Made by a program: the position numbers and the translations under genes. From NCBI GenBank assembly GCA_025463765.1, contig JAODBC010000027.1, positions 62,001 to 126,000 of the forward strand: DNA of 64,000 nt, given 5' to 3'. Position 1 is the first letter of the stretch. The number at the start of each line of letters is the position of its first letter. Of this stretch, positions 43,679-53,913 are shown in pieces. The notes under the pieces were generated by a model. It did not search any database, was not told the DNA's origin, and saw only the letters and a list, made by a program, of their open reading frames with translations. This DNA comes from Subtercola sp. Its GTDB lineage: Bacteria; Actinomycetota; Actinomycetes; Actinomycetales; Microbacteriaceae.

Positions 43679-44884
43679 TTACTTGGCATCAGTCAAGGTG
43701 TTGTCGGTGACATCGTTCCCGAAGAAGCTCACCGCTCCACCGGTGATGCCATAGAAGTTCGTGCAGCTGTTGCCTTTGTGCGAGGTCGATGAGAACTGAA
43801 TCGGGCACGGCAGCTCGGGAGACGAATACGGTTGCATCGACTGCAAGCCGGTCACGATTCCGTCGGGCGTGTAGTCCTTGGCATTCTGCAATCCCGCCAC
43901 GAACGCTTGGGCCGCGACATATGCCTGAACCGTCCACACGATCGGAGTCTGGTTCGGGTAAGCCGCCGTCCACTTCTTCATGAAATCATCTGTGCAGGCC
44001 GCACCCACGGGGCAGGCAAGCGGGGTCAGCGCGTAGTACTGAATCTTGGGATCCGACGTCGCCAGCGTATCGAGTGAGGTGTTCGATCCCGCAAATGTCA
44101 CGAGCGGAATATAGGCCGACTGACCGATCTCGGCGTTGAGCGCGGCTGCAATCGCCGGCGCGGTCACGCCGAGAAGAATGACTTGCGCCCCGGCCTGTTT
44201 CAGGGCGCTGATCTGGCTGGTTGCGTCTGTGGCCGTGGCAGCGATCTTCTGCTGCGAGTTCACCGACAGCCCGACTGCTCCGAGCGCCGTTTGCGCACCA
44301 CTCAAGGCCGATGTGCCGTAGGCGTCGTCTTCGACGAGCATGCCGACATTCTGCACGTTCATCGACTTGACGAGCTTCGCGATTCCGGTAGCAACGTCGG
44401 CAGAAGAGAAATTGGGGGCGAAGACGTATTGGTTGAAGGGTGTCGTCAGACCGGGGTTGATGCTGCCTGGAGTATAGAACGGAACCTTCGAGCTCGTTGC
44501 CACCTGCATGGTGGAAAGGGCGGTCGTGGTGAACGCGGGGCCATAGAGTGCCGAAACCTGGTCTTGTGTCACATACTTTCGCGCCAACGAGACGGCCGTC
44601 GCAGGGTCACTGGCGTCGTCACCGTACAGAAACGAGACGGACTTGCCATTGATGCCCGACGACGCCACATCGGCGAAGGCCAGCTTGGCGGCATCTTGAT
44701 ACGTCGAGTCGAAGCCGGCGTCTGCGCCGGTCAGGCCGAATTGCACGCCAATCTTGATCGAGCTCGAATCGGTCGATGACGATCCGCCCGATGAACATGC
44801 CGAGACGGCGAGCCCGATCGCGAGCATCCCGCCCACCACGCTCATCAGCCTCGAGAGGCGCTTTCGTTCCGTCGAAATTGTCAT
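43679..44884 (-). CDS. LIV-type ABC transporter substrate-binding lipoprotein
   Basis: Secreted binding lipoprotein of 401 residues with a signal peptide ending in the lipobox AVSAC, then a Ser/Gly-rich linker and a Peripla_BP_6 domain (IKIGVQFGLTGADAG). Of two adjacent ATGs, 44884 is better spaced from GGAG than 44887. It is the promoter-proximal gene of the ten-gene operon 44884-34310. The promoter with TTGACA and TAAAAC lies at 44955-44983. It captures the operon's unknown substrate. Confidence 0.92.
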   Translation of the reverse strand: MTISTERKRLSRLMSVVGGMLAIGLAVSACSSGGSSSTDSSSIKIGVQFGLTGADAGFDSTYQDAAKLAFADVASSGINGKSVSFLYGDDASDPATAVSLARKYVTQDQVSALYGPAFTTTALSTMQVATSSKVPFYTPGSINPGLTTPFNQYVFAPNFSSADVATGIAKLVKSMNVQNVGMLVEDDAYGTSALSGAQTALGAVGLSVNSQQKIAATATDATSQISALKQAGAQVILLGVTAPAIAAALNAEIGQSAYIPLVTFAGSNTSLDTLATSDPKIQYYALTPLACPVGAACTDDFMKKWTAAYPNQTPIVWTVQAYVAAQAFVAGLQNAKDYTPDGIVTGLQSMQPYSSPELPCPIQFSSTSHKGNSCTNFYGITGGAVSFFGNDVTDNTLTDAK

Positions 44885-44954
44885 CATTGCTCCATTCGAG
44901 TGGGCGACCCTAGCTGCATCGTTGCGGCGAGCTAATAAGGTTTGGGTAAAGCAA

Positions 44955-44983
44955 GTTTTACTGTGAGAATATAACAATGTCAA
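44955..44983 (-). promoter_or_regulatory. promoter of the ten-gene operon, with ACAGTAAAA operator candidate
   Basis: On the minus strand TTGACA (complement of 44978-44983) is followed after exactly 17 bp by TAAAAC (complement of 44955-44960). The -10 box lies inside ACAGTAAAA (44956-44964). The same nonamer occurs in the opposite orientation at 45044-45052 ahead of the divergent regulator, so the XRE-cupin protein may bind both. Confidence 0.68.
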
Positions 44984-45043
44984 GAGGGCCGCGAATTTTA
45001 CGGTCACCTAAGTTCCGGCCTCGGGATTTTTGCGAGTTGCGTG

Positions 45044-45052
45044 ACAGTAAAA
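45044..45052 (+). promoter_or_regulatory. ACAGTAAAA box ahead of the XRE-cupin gene
   Basis: ACAGTAAAA on the plus strand contains TAAAA, continuing to TAAAAT as a -10-like hexamer at 45048-45053, 51 bp before the regulator's start codon. It is the inverted copy of the box in the divergent operon promoter. A repressor acting on both promoters is the simple reading. Confidence 0.5.
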
Positions 45053-45104
45053 TCATGAATAGCCTGCACGACACACGAGCTAGAGACCCAAGGGAGGTGT
45101 GAGC

Positions 45105-45707
45105 TTGACCGATTCCAAGCCGAACGCAGAGGCGAGCGGTGTCTCGAGTGAGGGCCTGCACATCGGAACCAAAATCCGCGAATGGCGAAATGAGAATGGT
45201 GCGACGCTGGCAGCGATCGCGAAGGCGACCGACCTCTCCACGGGTTACGTGAGCCAGGTCGAGCGAGGGTTGGCAAACCCCTCTCTCGAGACACTGAAGC
45301 GCCTCACCGACGCTCTGGGGCACGCCGTCGCCGAGTTGTTCAGCAACGAGCCAGCGGCCCAGGGCACCACCTATTTCGTATCGCGTCAAGGACAACGCAA
45401 AAAGATTCAGTTTCCGGGCTCGGGCATCATGAATGAATTGCTCAGCCCAGATCTTCAGCACGCCATGGAGGTCATCTGGGTCGAGGCGCCGTCGGGCGCC
45501 TCGAGCGGCGTTCACGCTCATCTGCATGAAGGAGAAGAGTGCGGGGTCATCATTCAAGGTCAGATGATTCTGTGGCTCGACTCTGAAGAGATCGTGCTGA
45601 ATGGCGGCGACGCGATCTACTTCGACTCCCGAACGCCTCACCGGTGGATCGCGGGTGACGGATCGCAGCTCCGCGCCATCTGGCTCATCACGCCTCCGTC
45701 TTTCTGA
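45105..45707 (+). CDS. XRE-family regulator with C-terminal cupin domain
   Basis: Regulator of 200 residues. The helix-turn-helix spans about residues 20-75 (IREWRNENGATLAAIAKATD, then LSTGYVSQVERGLANPS). A cupin_2 ligand domain covers about 110-195 (HAHLHEGEECGVIIQG, GDAIYFDSRTPHRW). I prefer the TTG at 45105 because AGGGAGG lies 7 nt upstream; a GTG at 45099 would leave one base of spacing. It diverges from the ten-gene operon and is its probable ligand-responsive regulator. Such proteins commonly control amino-acid or polyamine uptake and use. Confidence 0.9.
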   Translation: MTDSKPNAEASGVSSEGLHIGTKIREWRNENGATLAAIAKATDLSTGYVSQVERGLANPSLETLKRLTDALGHAVAELFSNEPAAQGTTYFVSRQGQRKKIQFPGSGIMNELLSPDLQHAMEVIWVEAPSGASSGVHAHLHEGEECGVIIQGQMILWLDSEEIVLNGGDAIYFDSRTPHRWIAGDGSQLRAIWLITPPSF

Positions 45708-45747
45708 GCGTTGCCCGGAGAATTGCCGATCGGCACGTTGTGGCTTT

Positions 45748-47277
45748 TCACACGATGGCGTCGGCTGATGCACCAGTGACCGCCCGGGTCAGTTCGTACT
45801 CCGTGAGGTCGGCTCCTGACAGTTCCGCGGTCATTTCGCCGCGCCGAATGACGAGAACACGCTGACAGAGCACGACGAGCTCACTGGGATCTGACGACCC
45901 GACGACGATGCCCATTCCACGGCTCGCCAAATTTCGGAGAACGTCATGCAGATCTTGTCTCGCCGAGATGTCGACACCCACGGTGGGGTCTTCGAGTACG
46001 AGAAAGTGCGGCTCTGAGAGAACTCGACCTCCGACTAGCGCCCGCTGTTGATTGCCACCAGACAGCTGTCCGATGCGTTGCGAGAACACGGGCGTCAGCC
46101 CCAGGAGGTCAGCGACCGGCTGGCAGAACCGTCTGATCATGCCGGCCGAGACGAAGCTGAACCGAGAACTCGACCCCAGAGCACCTAACGCCATATTCTC
46201 AGGCACCGGCTCGTGATCTAAAATGACGTCTCGCCGAGACGCGGGAAGCGACGCCACGCCCAATCGAACCGCTTTTCGCACCGACCCGAAGGTATCTGTG
46301 CCGCGACGCACGACGCCGACGCTCGGGCGCCGTTGGCCCGACAGCACCGCGAAGGCCGTCTCGACGCCAGAACCCGGAAGTCCAGCGATGCCGACCACTT
46401 CGCCCGGGGCGACATCGATCGAGAAATTCTTCAGGAAGCCGTCTGTGACTCCATGGGCACAGAGGTGGTCTCGTCCGCCTAACGCAGACAGCGGCTCCGC
46501 GACATCTCGCAGAGCCGTGGCGTCTTGTGTGGAGTGAGTGTCAGAACCGTCGGCCTGCAGCATCATGCCGACCAGCATTTCCTTGTCGAACTCCTCGCGA
46601 CCCAGCGTGGCGAGACGTTCGCCGTCTCTCAACACAGTGACGTTGTCGCACAACCTCACAACTTCTTCTAAGCGATGGCTGATGTACAGAATCGCCACGT
46701 CGTGAGAACGCAGATCCTCGATCAGCTGCAGAACTCGTTCGGCGTCTTCGGGATTCATGGCGGATGTCGGCTCATCGAAGGCGATCACTCGCGCGCCGCG
46801 GTAGAGCAGTTGTGCAACGAGCACGATTTTCTGCCAGGAGACGGGAAGCGACGAAACGGCCGCGCCAGTATCGATGTCGATTCCGAGACTGTCGAGCACC
46901 TCTCTGACGCGTCGGCGCTCGCTTCGTCGATTGATAAAGCCCCAGGTGTTGGGCTCGAACCCCAAGGTGACCGCTTCTTGAACCGTCATCTGCATCGGCA
47001 AAACGAGTTCTTGCGTCACTGCCCTGATTCCGAGTGACGCAGCTCGAGCCGGCGAGTCGAGCGTACGTTCGGTACCACCGACCAGAATCGAACCGGTACT
47101 CGGCAGATGTCGCCCTGTCAGGATGCCGACGAGCGTGCTCTTGCCCGCTCCGTTTCGCCCGATCAGACCGTGCACCTCTCCAGACCGCAGGGCGAGGTCG
47201 ACGTTCGCAAGAACCGTCGTTTCACCGTACGTCTTGCCGATACCTCGGAGCTCTACGACGGGAGAATTGTCGCTCAT
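45748..47277 (-). CDS. sugar-type (RbsA-like) ABC transporter ATPase, tandem domains
   Basis: ATPase of 509 residues with two nucleotide-binding domains in tandem, as in RbsA/XylG. The first has Walker A GRNGAGKST, but its signature region (LPVSWQKIVLVAQLL) is degenerate. The second lacks a good Walker A (GLPGSGVE) but has the signature LSGGNQQRALVGGRVL. The pattern is normal for this family. Its ATG overlaps the permease stop by four bases. It is the last gene of the transporter unit and its substrate may be a sugar, polyol or autoinducer-like molecule. Confidence 0.92.
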   Translation of the reverse strand: MSDNSPVVELRGIGKTYGETTVLANVDLALRSGEVHGLIGRNGAGKSTLVGILTGRHLPSTGSILVGGTERTLDSPARAASLGIRAVTQELVLPMQMTVQEAVTLGFEPNTWGFINRRSERRRVREVLDSLGIDIDTGAAVSSLPVSWQKIVLVAQLLYRGARVIAFDEPTSAMNPEDAERVLQLIEDLRSHDVAILYISHRLEEVVRLCDNVTVLRDGERLATLGREEFDKEMLVGMMLQADGSDTHSTQDATALRDVAEPLSALGGRDHLCAHGVTDGFLKNFSIDVAPGEVVGIAGLPGSGVETAFAVLSGQRRPSVGVVRRGTDTFGSVRKAVRLGVASLPASRRDVILDHEPVPENMALGALGSSSRFSFVSAGMIRRFCQPVADLLGLTPVFSQRIGQLSGGNQQRALVGGRVLSEPHFLVLEDPTVGVDISARQDLHDVLRNLASRGMGIVVGSSDPSELVVLCQRVLVIRRGEMTAELSGADLTEYELTRAVTGASADAIV

Positions 47278-48275
47278 GCGCGCCTCTCCTGCCGTGCGAG
47301 GATGACTGCGAGAATCAGTACGCCGCCTTCGATCAATTGGATGACTGCGCTGGGATAGTTCAGCATCACCAACCCGGTGTCGAGCGCTGCCAAGAAGAAC
47401 ACGCCGAACACGGTCGCAAGAACCGAGAAGCGCCCTCGTCCGACGAGCGCCGCACCCAAGAAAACGGCCGCATAGGGTGGCAGCAGAAGACCGGCACCGC
47501 TATTGGGATACGACGAAGCGCTCTGCGACGTAACGAAGACACCGACGAGCCCCGCGAACAGCCCCATGAGCACGAATGCCGAGATCCGCACCGACTGCAC
47601 CGAGATTCCGGCAAGACGAACCGCCGTCGGATTGATGCCGGTTGCTTTGACTCTCCGGCCGTAGGTGGTTCTTCCGAGCGCTATGGCCAGCGCGACGACA
47701 AGGAATATCCCCGCCCAGGTGGAGAAGGGAAACCCGAGGTGGTTCACAAGCGTCAAGTCGATGTAGGAGTCTGTGACCCCGTTGGTGATCGTCTTGCTCC
47801 CTGTGAGAAACTCTTCCAGCCCGCTCGCAACGAACCCGACCGCGAGAGTCACGATGAATGCTGGTGCACGACCGGATGTGATCGCAACGCCGTTGACGAC
47901 TCCGACCGCGATTCCGATGATCGCAGCGACGAGCACGGCCTCGAAGGTCGAGCCCCCTAGAGCCGACATCGTCAGAATGGCGCACGAGCCGGACAAGCCG
48001 ATGGTCGAGGCGAAAGACAGATCGAATTCGCCGATCAGCAGCACCACCGTCACACCGAGCGCCAAGACGAGCAACCCGATCTGCTGATTGGCGACTGATT
48101 GGAAGTTCGCCCAAGTGGCGTAGGTACCCGGAAGATTGATGCTGAAGTACCCGATCATCAGCACTGCAAGAACGACTCCCGGAGCCCACCCCACGTGCCC
48201 TAGCCAAGGAGGCCGACTCCGAGAACTACGCACTGGCGCTTCGGCCGCCTTCTGCGGCTCAACAACTGTTGTCAC
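47274..48275 (-). CDS. sugar-type (RbsC-like) ABC transporter permease
   Basis: Permease of 333 residues with about ten membrane segments and the family loop GRTTYGRRVKATGINPTAVR. The GTG at 48275 is chosen because AGGAG lies 6 nt upstream; the open frame continues to 48386 but crosses the intergenic hairpin. It carries a basic, proline-rich cytoplasmic N-terminus of about 40 residues. It pairs with the RbsA-like ATPase and the binding lipoprotein upstream. Confidence 0.92.
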   Translation of the reverse strand: MTTVVEPQKAAEAPVRSSRSRPPWLGHVGWAPGVVLAVLMIGYFSINLPGTYATWANFQSVANQQIGLLVLALGVTVVLLIGEFDLSFASTIGLSGSCAILTMSALGGSTFEAVLVAAIIGIAVGVVNGVAITSGRAPAFIVTLAVGFVASGLEEFLTGSKTITNGVTDSYIDLTLVNHLGFPFSTWAGIFLVVALAIALGRTTYGRRVKATGINPTAVRLAGISVQSVRISAFVLMGLFAGLVGVFVTSQSASSYPNSGAGLLLPPYAAVFLGAALVGRGRFSVLATVFGVFFLAALDTGLVMLNYPSAVIQLIEGGVLILAVILARQERRA

Positions 48276-48308
48276 GATTGACTCCTCTTCATGAGTTGCG
48301 TTCGAAGC

Positions 48309-48347
48309 GTGCCCGGCCAACGGATCACAGATCCACTGACCGGGCAC
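48309..48347. terminator. nested hairpin between binding-protein and permease genes
   Basis: GTGCCCGG (48309-48316) pairs with CCGGGCAC (48340-48347), and an inner GGATC-ACA-GATCC stem (48322-48334) sits inside. There is no T-run. Such hairpins between a binding-protein gene and its permease often stabilise or attenuate mRNA so that more binding protein is made. That role is inference. Confidence 0.55.
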
Positions 48348-48361
48348 AGGGGCACGGAGTG

Positions 48362-49432
48362 TTAGAGCCCGTAGCTCGCCTTCCACTTCGCGAGGTACGG
48401 AGCCAATGCGTCGTCGATGCTCACGGGGCCGTTCTGGCTTCCGGGAACGAGTCGGTTCACGTCGTCGAGCCGTAGAGATTGAAGCTTGTAGACGCCATCA
48501 GCTGCTTTCGGATCGATAGCCTGCTTGGCCACGAAGAACTTCAGAAGCTGATCCATCGCGATGAGCGGACTTTCCAAAAGATTTCCGTCTACGAGAGCCG
48601 GAATGATGTCTGGGTTGTCCCGCATCTGCTGGACGTTGGTCGGATCTGCTTCGAACGGGTACACCTTGATGTCTTTGCCTGAAGCCTTCACCGCCTGCAC
48701 GCATGCAGCGGTCCACAGGTCGAAAACCGGAACGATCGCCTTGAGGTTGGGATTCTGAGCGATAAGGGCATTTGCGTTGGCGAGAGCACTCTGAAAATCG
48801 AAGCCGGTGTCGAGTACGCCGACGACGTTGATGCCGGCGGCGGGCAGCTCCTGCTTGAAAACGTCTGATCGACGCGGACCACTGATGAGCTGAGACGACG
48901 TCAGTACTCCGACGTCGTCTCCGGGCTTCAGGTCGCTGATCATCGCGTCTGCGACCGGCTTGGCGAGCAGACTCGAATCCGCACCCATGAAGGTGAGACC
49001 GAGCTCCGAGTTCAGAGATCCGTCGACGTCGCCACCCACCATGATCACGGGGATGTTGCTCTGCTGTGCTTTCACCAGCCCAGCGCGCACGGTCGATGGT
49101 TCGATCGACGACATGATGATGGCGTCGACTCTCTGGTTGAGCAGATTGGTTATGCCCGAAGCTGCCTTGGTCGGGTCTCCGGCCGTGTCGACTGTGTTGA
49201 TCGTCCAGCCGAGCTTGGCGGCCGCCGCCTCCGCGGTGTCATGGATGCGCTGGTCGAATCCGCCGTCGAGAGTGGCGTCGACCCAGCCGATGGTCTTCGT
49301 CGGAACCCCTCCTGCGCTCGCGGCGGGTGTCGAGGCTGTCGCGCCGGCACTGCATCCTGAAATGGATGCTCCGACGACGCAGAACGCGACAAGCATTCCG
49401 AATCGTTTGCGGGTCTTGATGGAGAACTTCAT
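48362..49432 (-). CDS. sugar-type ABC transporter substrate-binding lipoprotein
   Basis: RbsB-type (Peripla_BP_4) binding protein of 356 residues. It has a signal sequence with lipobox SISGC, then IGWVDATLDGGFDQRIHDTA and NLLNQRVDAIIMSS. The ATG at 49432 follows AGGA by 6 nt; an upstream in-frame ATG at 49564 adds 44 residues without signal-peptide character. It is followed by a hairpin and the permease. A 198 bp gap upstream, after the aldehyde dehydrogenase gene, holds no gene and could contain its own promoter, though I see no convincing boxes. Confidence 0.9.
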   Translation of the reverse strand: MKFSIKTRKRFGMLVAFCVVGASISGCSAGATASTPAASAGGVPTKTIGWVDATLDGGFDQRIHDTAEAAAAKLGWTINTVDTAGDPTKAASGITNLLNQRVDAIIMSSIEPSTVRAGLVKAQQSNIPVIMVGGDVDGSLNSELGLTFMGADSSLLAKPVADAMISDLKPGDDVGVLTSSQLISGPRRSDVFKQELPAAGINVVGVLDTGFDFQSALANANALIAQNPNLKAIVPVFDLWTAACVQAVKASGKDIKVYPFEADPTNVQQMRDNPDIIPALVDGNLLESPLIAMDQLLKFFVAKQAIDPKAADGVYKLQSLRLDDVNRLVPGSQNGPVSIDDALAPYLAKWKASYGL

Positions 49433-49630
49433 TGTTGTCCTGCTTTCTAGGGCTATGTGTTGGAGCGGAGTGACTTTCTTGTGCGTTCTGCGATGGAACA
49501 GTGAGACCACTGGCGGGCATGGGGCATCGACATCGCCTGCCAGGTGGGCAGCGAGCATCGACACCGCAGGTCAGCGCGGTGACGTATGAGGCGAAAGAGA
49601 CCTCTTAGATGAAAGAGTCGTGCGGCAGAG

Positions 49631-51085
<1,455 letters not shown>

Positions 51086-51117
51086 GGCTAACTCTTTCTC
51101 GATCGACGATTGACGCA

Positions 51118-52239
51118 TCAGTCGTCGTAGACGATGACGCCACGAATGTTGCTGCCTGCGCGTAGGTCTGTGAAGGCCTCGTTGATGTCTTCCAGCCGAT
51201 ACGTTTTGGTGATGAGCTCATCCAGCTTGAGAGCGCCGCTTTTGTACAGATTGATGAGCAGCGGGATATCCCTCCTCGCCACGACCGACCCGTAGACAGT
51301 GCCCTGAAGGCGCTTGCCCGACATCGCGAACGTGTAGAGGTCGAAGTCGATCTGACGCTGAGACATGGGAGCCACAGACGTCAGAACAAGCGTGCCGCCC
51401 ACTCGCACCAGGAGTTGCGCTGGGTTCATCAAGTTGCCGTAGGCGATGTCGACGGTCATGACAACGACGTCTGCGCCCTGACCGTTTGTCAGGTGAGCGA
51501 CGATGCCCGCCGCTTCCTCAATGCTGGCAGCGACGTGGGTCGCACCGAAGAGGTGAGCTTTTTCGCGCTTGAACGCGATCGGATCGACGGCGATGAGGTT
51601 CAATGCTCCGGCGTGCTTCGCGCCCTGTACGGCGTTCATGCCGACGCCGCCGGTGCCGATCACCACGACCGTGTCGCCGATCTTCACTTCACCGGCGCGC
51701 ACCGCGCTTCCCCACCCTGTAGGCACCCCGCACCCGATGAGCGCAGCCTTGTCGAGAGGAATCTCGTCGGGAATGACGATCAGGCAGTCGACGGGAGCCA
51801 CCACGTAGGGCGAGAACGTTCCGAGAAACGCGAACGCTCCCACGTCTCGGCCTCGAGCGTGAATGCGCTTCGTACCATCAGGCGCAAGCCCGCTGATCAC
51901 CCCTGCGCTGACGACACAGAAGTTGGAGTGACCGGTCATGCACGGGAGGCACTTTCCACACGACGGCAGAAAAGAAAGCACGACATGCTGACCGACGTGG
52001 TAGTCGGTCACGCCGGGCCCTACCTCGACAATCACTCCGGCACCTTCATGACCGCCGAGTACAGGTGCGAAGTCGACCGCCATGTCCCCGGTGTCCAAAT
52101 GGTCGTCACTATGGCAGATGCCCGAAGCGGCGAGCTTCACAACCACTTCATTGGCCTTCGGCGGGTCGAGCTCGATATCTTCGACGCTCCAGCCCGATCT
52201 CGTACCCGGCTCCCACAGCAACGCGCCCACGGTCTTCAT
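51118..52239 (-). CDS. NDMA-dependent-type zinc alcohol dehydrogenase
   Basis: Medium-chain zinc alcohol dehydrogenase of 373 residues. It shows GICHSDDH and GGHEGAG (catalytic zinc), four structural cysteines in SCGKCLPCMTGHSNFC and GTGGVGM. The N-terminus KTVGALLWEPGTRSGWSVED is characteristic of the actinobacterial NDMA-dependent group, whose electrons are passed through mycofactocin. No mycofactocin genes are in the window. The ATG at 52239 follows GGAGG. It is promoter-proximal and co-expressed with the aldehyde dehydrogenase. Confidence 0.9.
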   Translation of the reverse strand: MKTVGALLWEPGTRSGWSVEDIELDPPKANEVVVKLAASGICHSDDHLDTGDMAVDFAPVLGGHEGAGVIVEVGPGVTDYHVGQHVVLSFLPSCGKCLPCMTGHSNFCVVSAGVISGLAPDGTKRIHARGRDVGAFAFLGTFSPYVVAPVDCLIVIPDEIPLDKAALIGCGVPTGWGSAVRAGEVKIGDTVVVIGTGGVGMNAVQGAKHAGALNLIAVDPIAFKREKAHLFGATHVAASIEEAAGIVAHLTNGQGADVVVMTVDIAYGNLMNPAQLLVRVGGTLVLTSVAPMSQRQIDFDLYTFAMSGKRLQGTVYGSVVARRDIPLLINLYKSGALKLDELITKTYRLEDINEAFTDLRAGSNIRGVIVYDD

Positions 52240-52548
52240 GACATCCTCCAAAGTCTCTATGCACGCGAAGCGCGTACATCACACACGATTTGCTGCACGG
52301 GCATGGAGGTCCTCGATCTCAAGTCGCTCCGCCCCGATCGGAGGTGAGCATGCCGCTAGTCGACTGTGACCTTTCGGGTAGGTCCACTCCGACCGTGTCT
52401 AAAGTATGCTGACAGATAACAAAATCGTCAAGTGTTAACTCAGAGATGATTTGAATCGCTCAGCGGGCGAAGATGAAACACCGCAGAGAGGGCGCCGATC
52501 GGCGAGAATCCCGACGCGACGCGAACTGTCGAAATCCCGGAAACGGCC
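52240..52548. promoter_or_regulatory. 309-bp intergenic region with a consensus promoter for the ADH-ALDH unit
   Basis: No gene is visible. On the minus strand TTGACG (complement of 52426-52431) and CATACT (complement of 52403-52408) are separated by exactly 17 bp, a good sigma-70-type promoter. The predicted transcript begins near 52396 and has a leader of about 155 nt before the alcohol dehydrogenase. A single GTCGAC occurs at 52360 but without the 10 bp repeats seen at sites A-C. The rest, up to the CaiB stop, shows nothing I can name. Confidence 0.65.
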
Positions 52549-53721
52549 TCACGCGATCACACCCTCGGCCACCAGTTGGGCGATCTGCGCCTCGTCGAGG
52601 CCCAGCAGCTCCGACATCACCTCGCCAGAATGCTCGCCCAGATTCGGGCCGGCCCAGCGCACTTCGCCCGGAGTGCCCTGCAGCATCGGCACAACGTTCG
52701 GCATTGGAATGCTGCGCCCGTTGCTGTCGGCGGCGGTCACGATGTTCCCCCGTGCGGCGAGGTGCGGATCAGACGTCATGTCGGCCGCCCCGTGCACCGG
52801 CCCCACAACCACGTCGTAGTGTCGGAGCACGCGCATTGCCTCATCGCGAGGCAACGTCTTCACCCACGCTCGAAGGTGCGGCGCCATATCGAGCACTGTG
52901 GCGGCCGTGTCAGTTATGAGATCGTGCTCGAGCAGCAGCGACCGGATGCTCGCCAGAGACTTCGTCGTAGCGGCTGAGATCACGATGTTGTAGCCATCGC
53001 TGGTGGCGCAGATGTCGGTGAGGAACGCCTCGTTGAACGGAAACTGGGTTCCGGTGCGATGCACCTCCCAGCCTTGCAGTTCGTTCAGCGGAATCTGCCA
53101 CTCGATCATGCGGAAGAGCGTTTCGTAGAGCGCAAGGTCGATGCTCTGCCCGATGCCCGATCTGGCTCGTTCGTGCATCGCTACCATGATGCCGAATGCG
53201 CCCATCAATCCGGTGGTCGCATCGCCGAGCGAGTAACCCGGGTGCGTGGGCGGCTGCTCGGCCTCGCCGGTGAGATGCGTCGCACCGCTGAACGCTTCGG
53301 CGATCTTGCCGAACCCCGGGCGGTCGCTGTAAGGACCACCGCGGCCGTACCCTGAGATGCTCAGCATGATGAGCTGCGGGTACGCGGCGTGCAGTTCCTC
53401 CCAGCCGAGCCCGGCCCGGTCGAGCACGCCGGGCCTGAAATTCTCAACCAATACGTCTGCGTCTTCGAGCAGAGCCCGCACCAGTTCGAGGCCGCGCGGT
53501 TTCTTGAAGTCGATGCAGACCGAGCGCTTGTTCCGGCCCGTAACAGACCACCACACGCTCGACGAGTCGAGCTGGGGGCCCATCGCTCGCAGACTGTCGC
53601 CGTGGCCGGGCTGCTCGATCTTGATGATGTCGGCGCCGAAGTCGCCGAGCAACGATCCGGCGAACGGGGCGGCAAGCGCGTGCCCTAATTCGACAACGCG
53701 CATTCCGGTAAGTGGGCCCAC
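52549..53721 (-). CDS. CaiB/BaiF family (type III) CoA-transferase
   Basis: Family III CoA-transferase of 390 residues with RVVELGHALAAPFAGSLLGD, ISGYGRGGPYSDRPGFG and the catalytic Asp167 in SLGDATTG. I chose the GTG at 53721, 5 nt after GGAG; the open frame runs to a TTG at 53754 inside the operator repeats. It is a monocistronic minus-strand gene, divergent from an IclR regulator. Two GYAACTAYCAT repeats lie directly upstream. It presumably activates the acid degraded by the plus-strand operon beyond. Confidence 0.9.
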   Translation of the reverse strand: MGPLTGMRVVELGHALAAPFAGSLLGDFGADIIKIEQPGHGDSLRAMGPQLDSSSVWWSVTGRNKRSVCIDFKKPRGLELVRALLEDADVLVENFRPGVLDRAGLGWEELHAAYPQLIMLSISGYGRGGPYSDRPGFGKIAEAFSGATHLTGEAEQPPTHPGYSLGDATTGLMGAFGIMVAMHERARSGIGQSIDLALYETLFRMIEWQIPLNELQGWEVHRTGTQFPFNEAFLTDICATSDGYNIVISAATTKSLASIRSLLLEHDLITDTAATVLDMAPHLRAWVKTLPRDEAMRVLRHYDVVVGPVHGAADMTSDPHLAARGNIVTAADSNGRSIPMPNVVPMLQGTPGEVRWAGPNLGEHSGEVMSELLGLDEAQIAQLVAEGVIA

Positions 53722-53730
53722 AAGATCTCC

Positions 53731-53761
53731 GTAACTATCATCTGCTGATTGCAACTACCAT
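53731..53761. promoter_or_regulatory. two GYAACTAYCAT repeats, probable IclR operator
   Basis: GTAACTATCAT at 53731-53741 and GCAACTACCAT at 53751-53761 are 20 bp apart, two helical turns, just upstream of the CaiB gene. A third copy stands at 55635-55645 before the thiolase operon. The IclR gene between them is the natural binder. Confidence 0.6.
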
Positions 53762-53913
53762 AGAACGATAGCGCAAAGATCGAGCGATACAAGGGCCGAA
53801 ATCGCATTGCAAGGACGCGATGGTGCTGAGCTGGGCGCCCGCGCGGTCACCCGACGATAAAGTGGGTTCGTCGTCACCGCCCGACGGCGGAATTCTCACG
53901 CAGGAAGGCACTG

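Noticed and set aside
45724-45735. TGCCGATCGGCA palindrome after the XRE-cupin gene as a terminator
   Set aside because: It is a loopless 12 bp palindrome without a T-run and cannot form a stable hairpin.
47034-47960. 308-residue plus-strand open frame
   Set aside because: It is antisense to the Rbs-like ATPase and permease genes, is rich in Arg/Asp/Glu, and has no family motif.
52549-53721. Loss of the catalytic aspartate in the second CaiB protein (RPGFG instead of RPGYD)
   Set aside because: The nucleophile of this family is in the later GD..TG segment. Asp167 is present there, matching Asp169 of the first CaiB protein.
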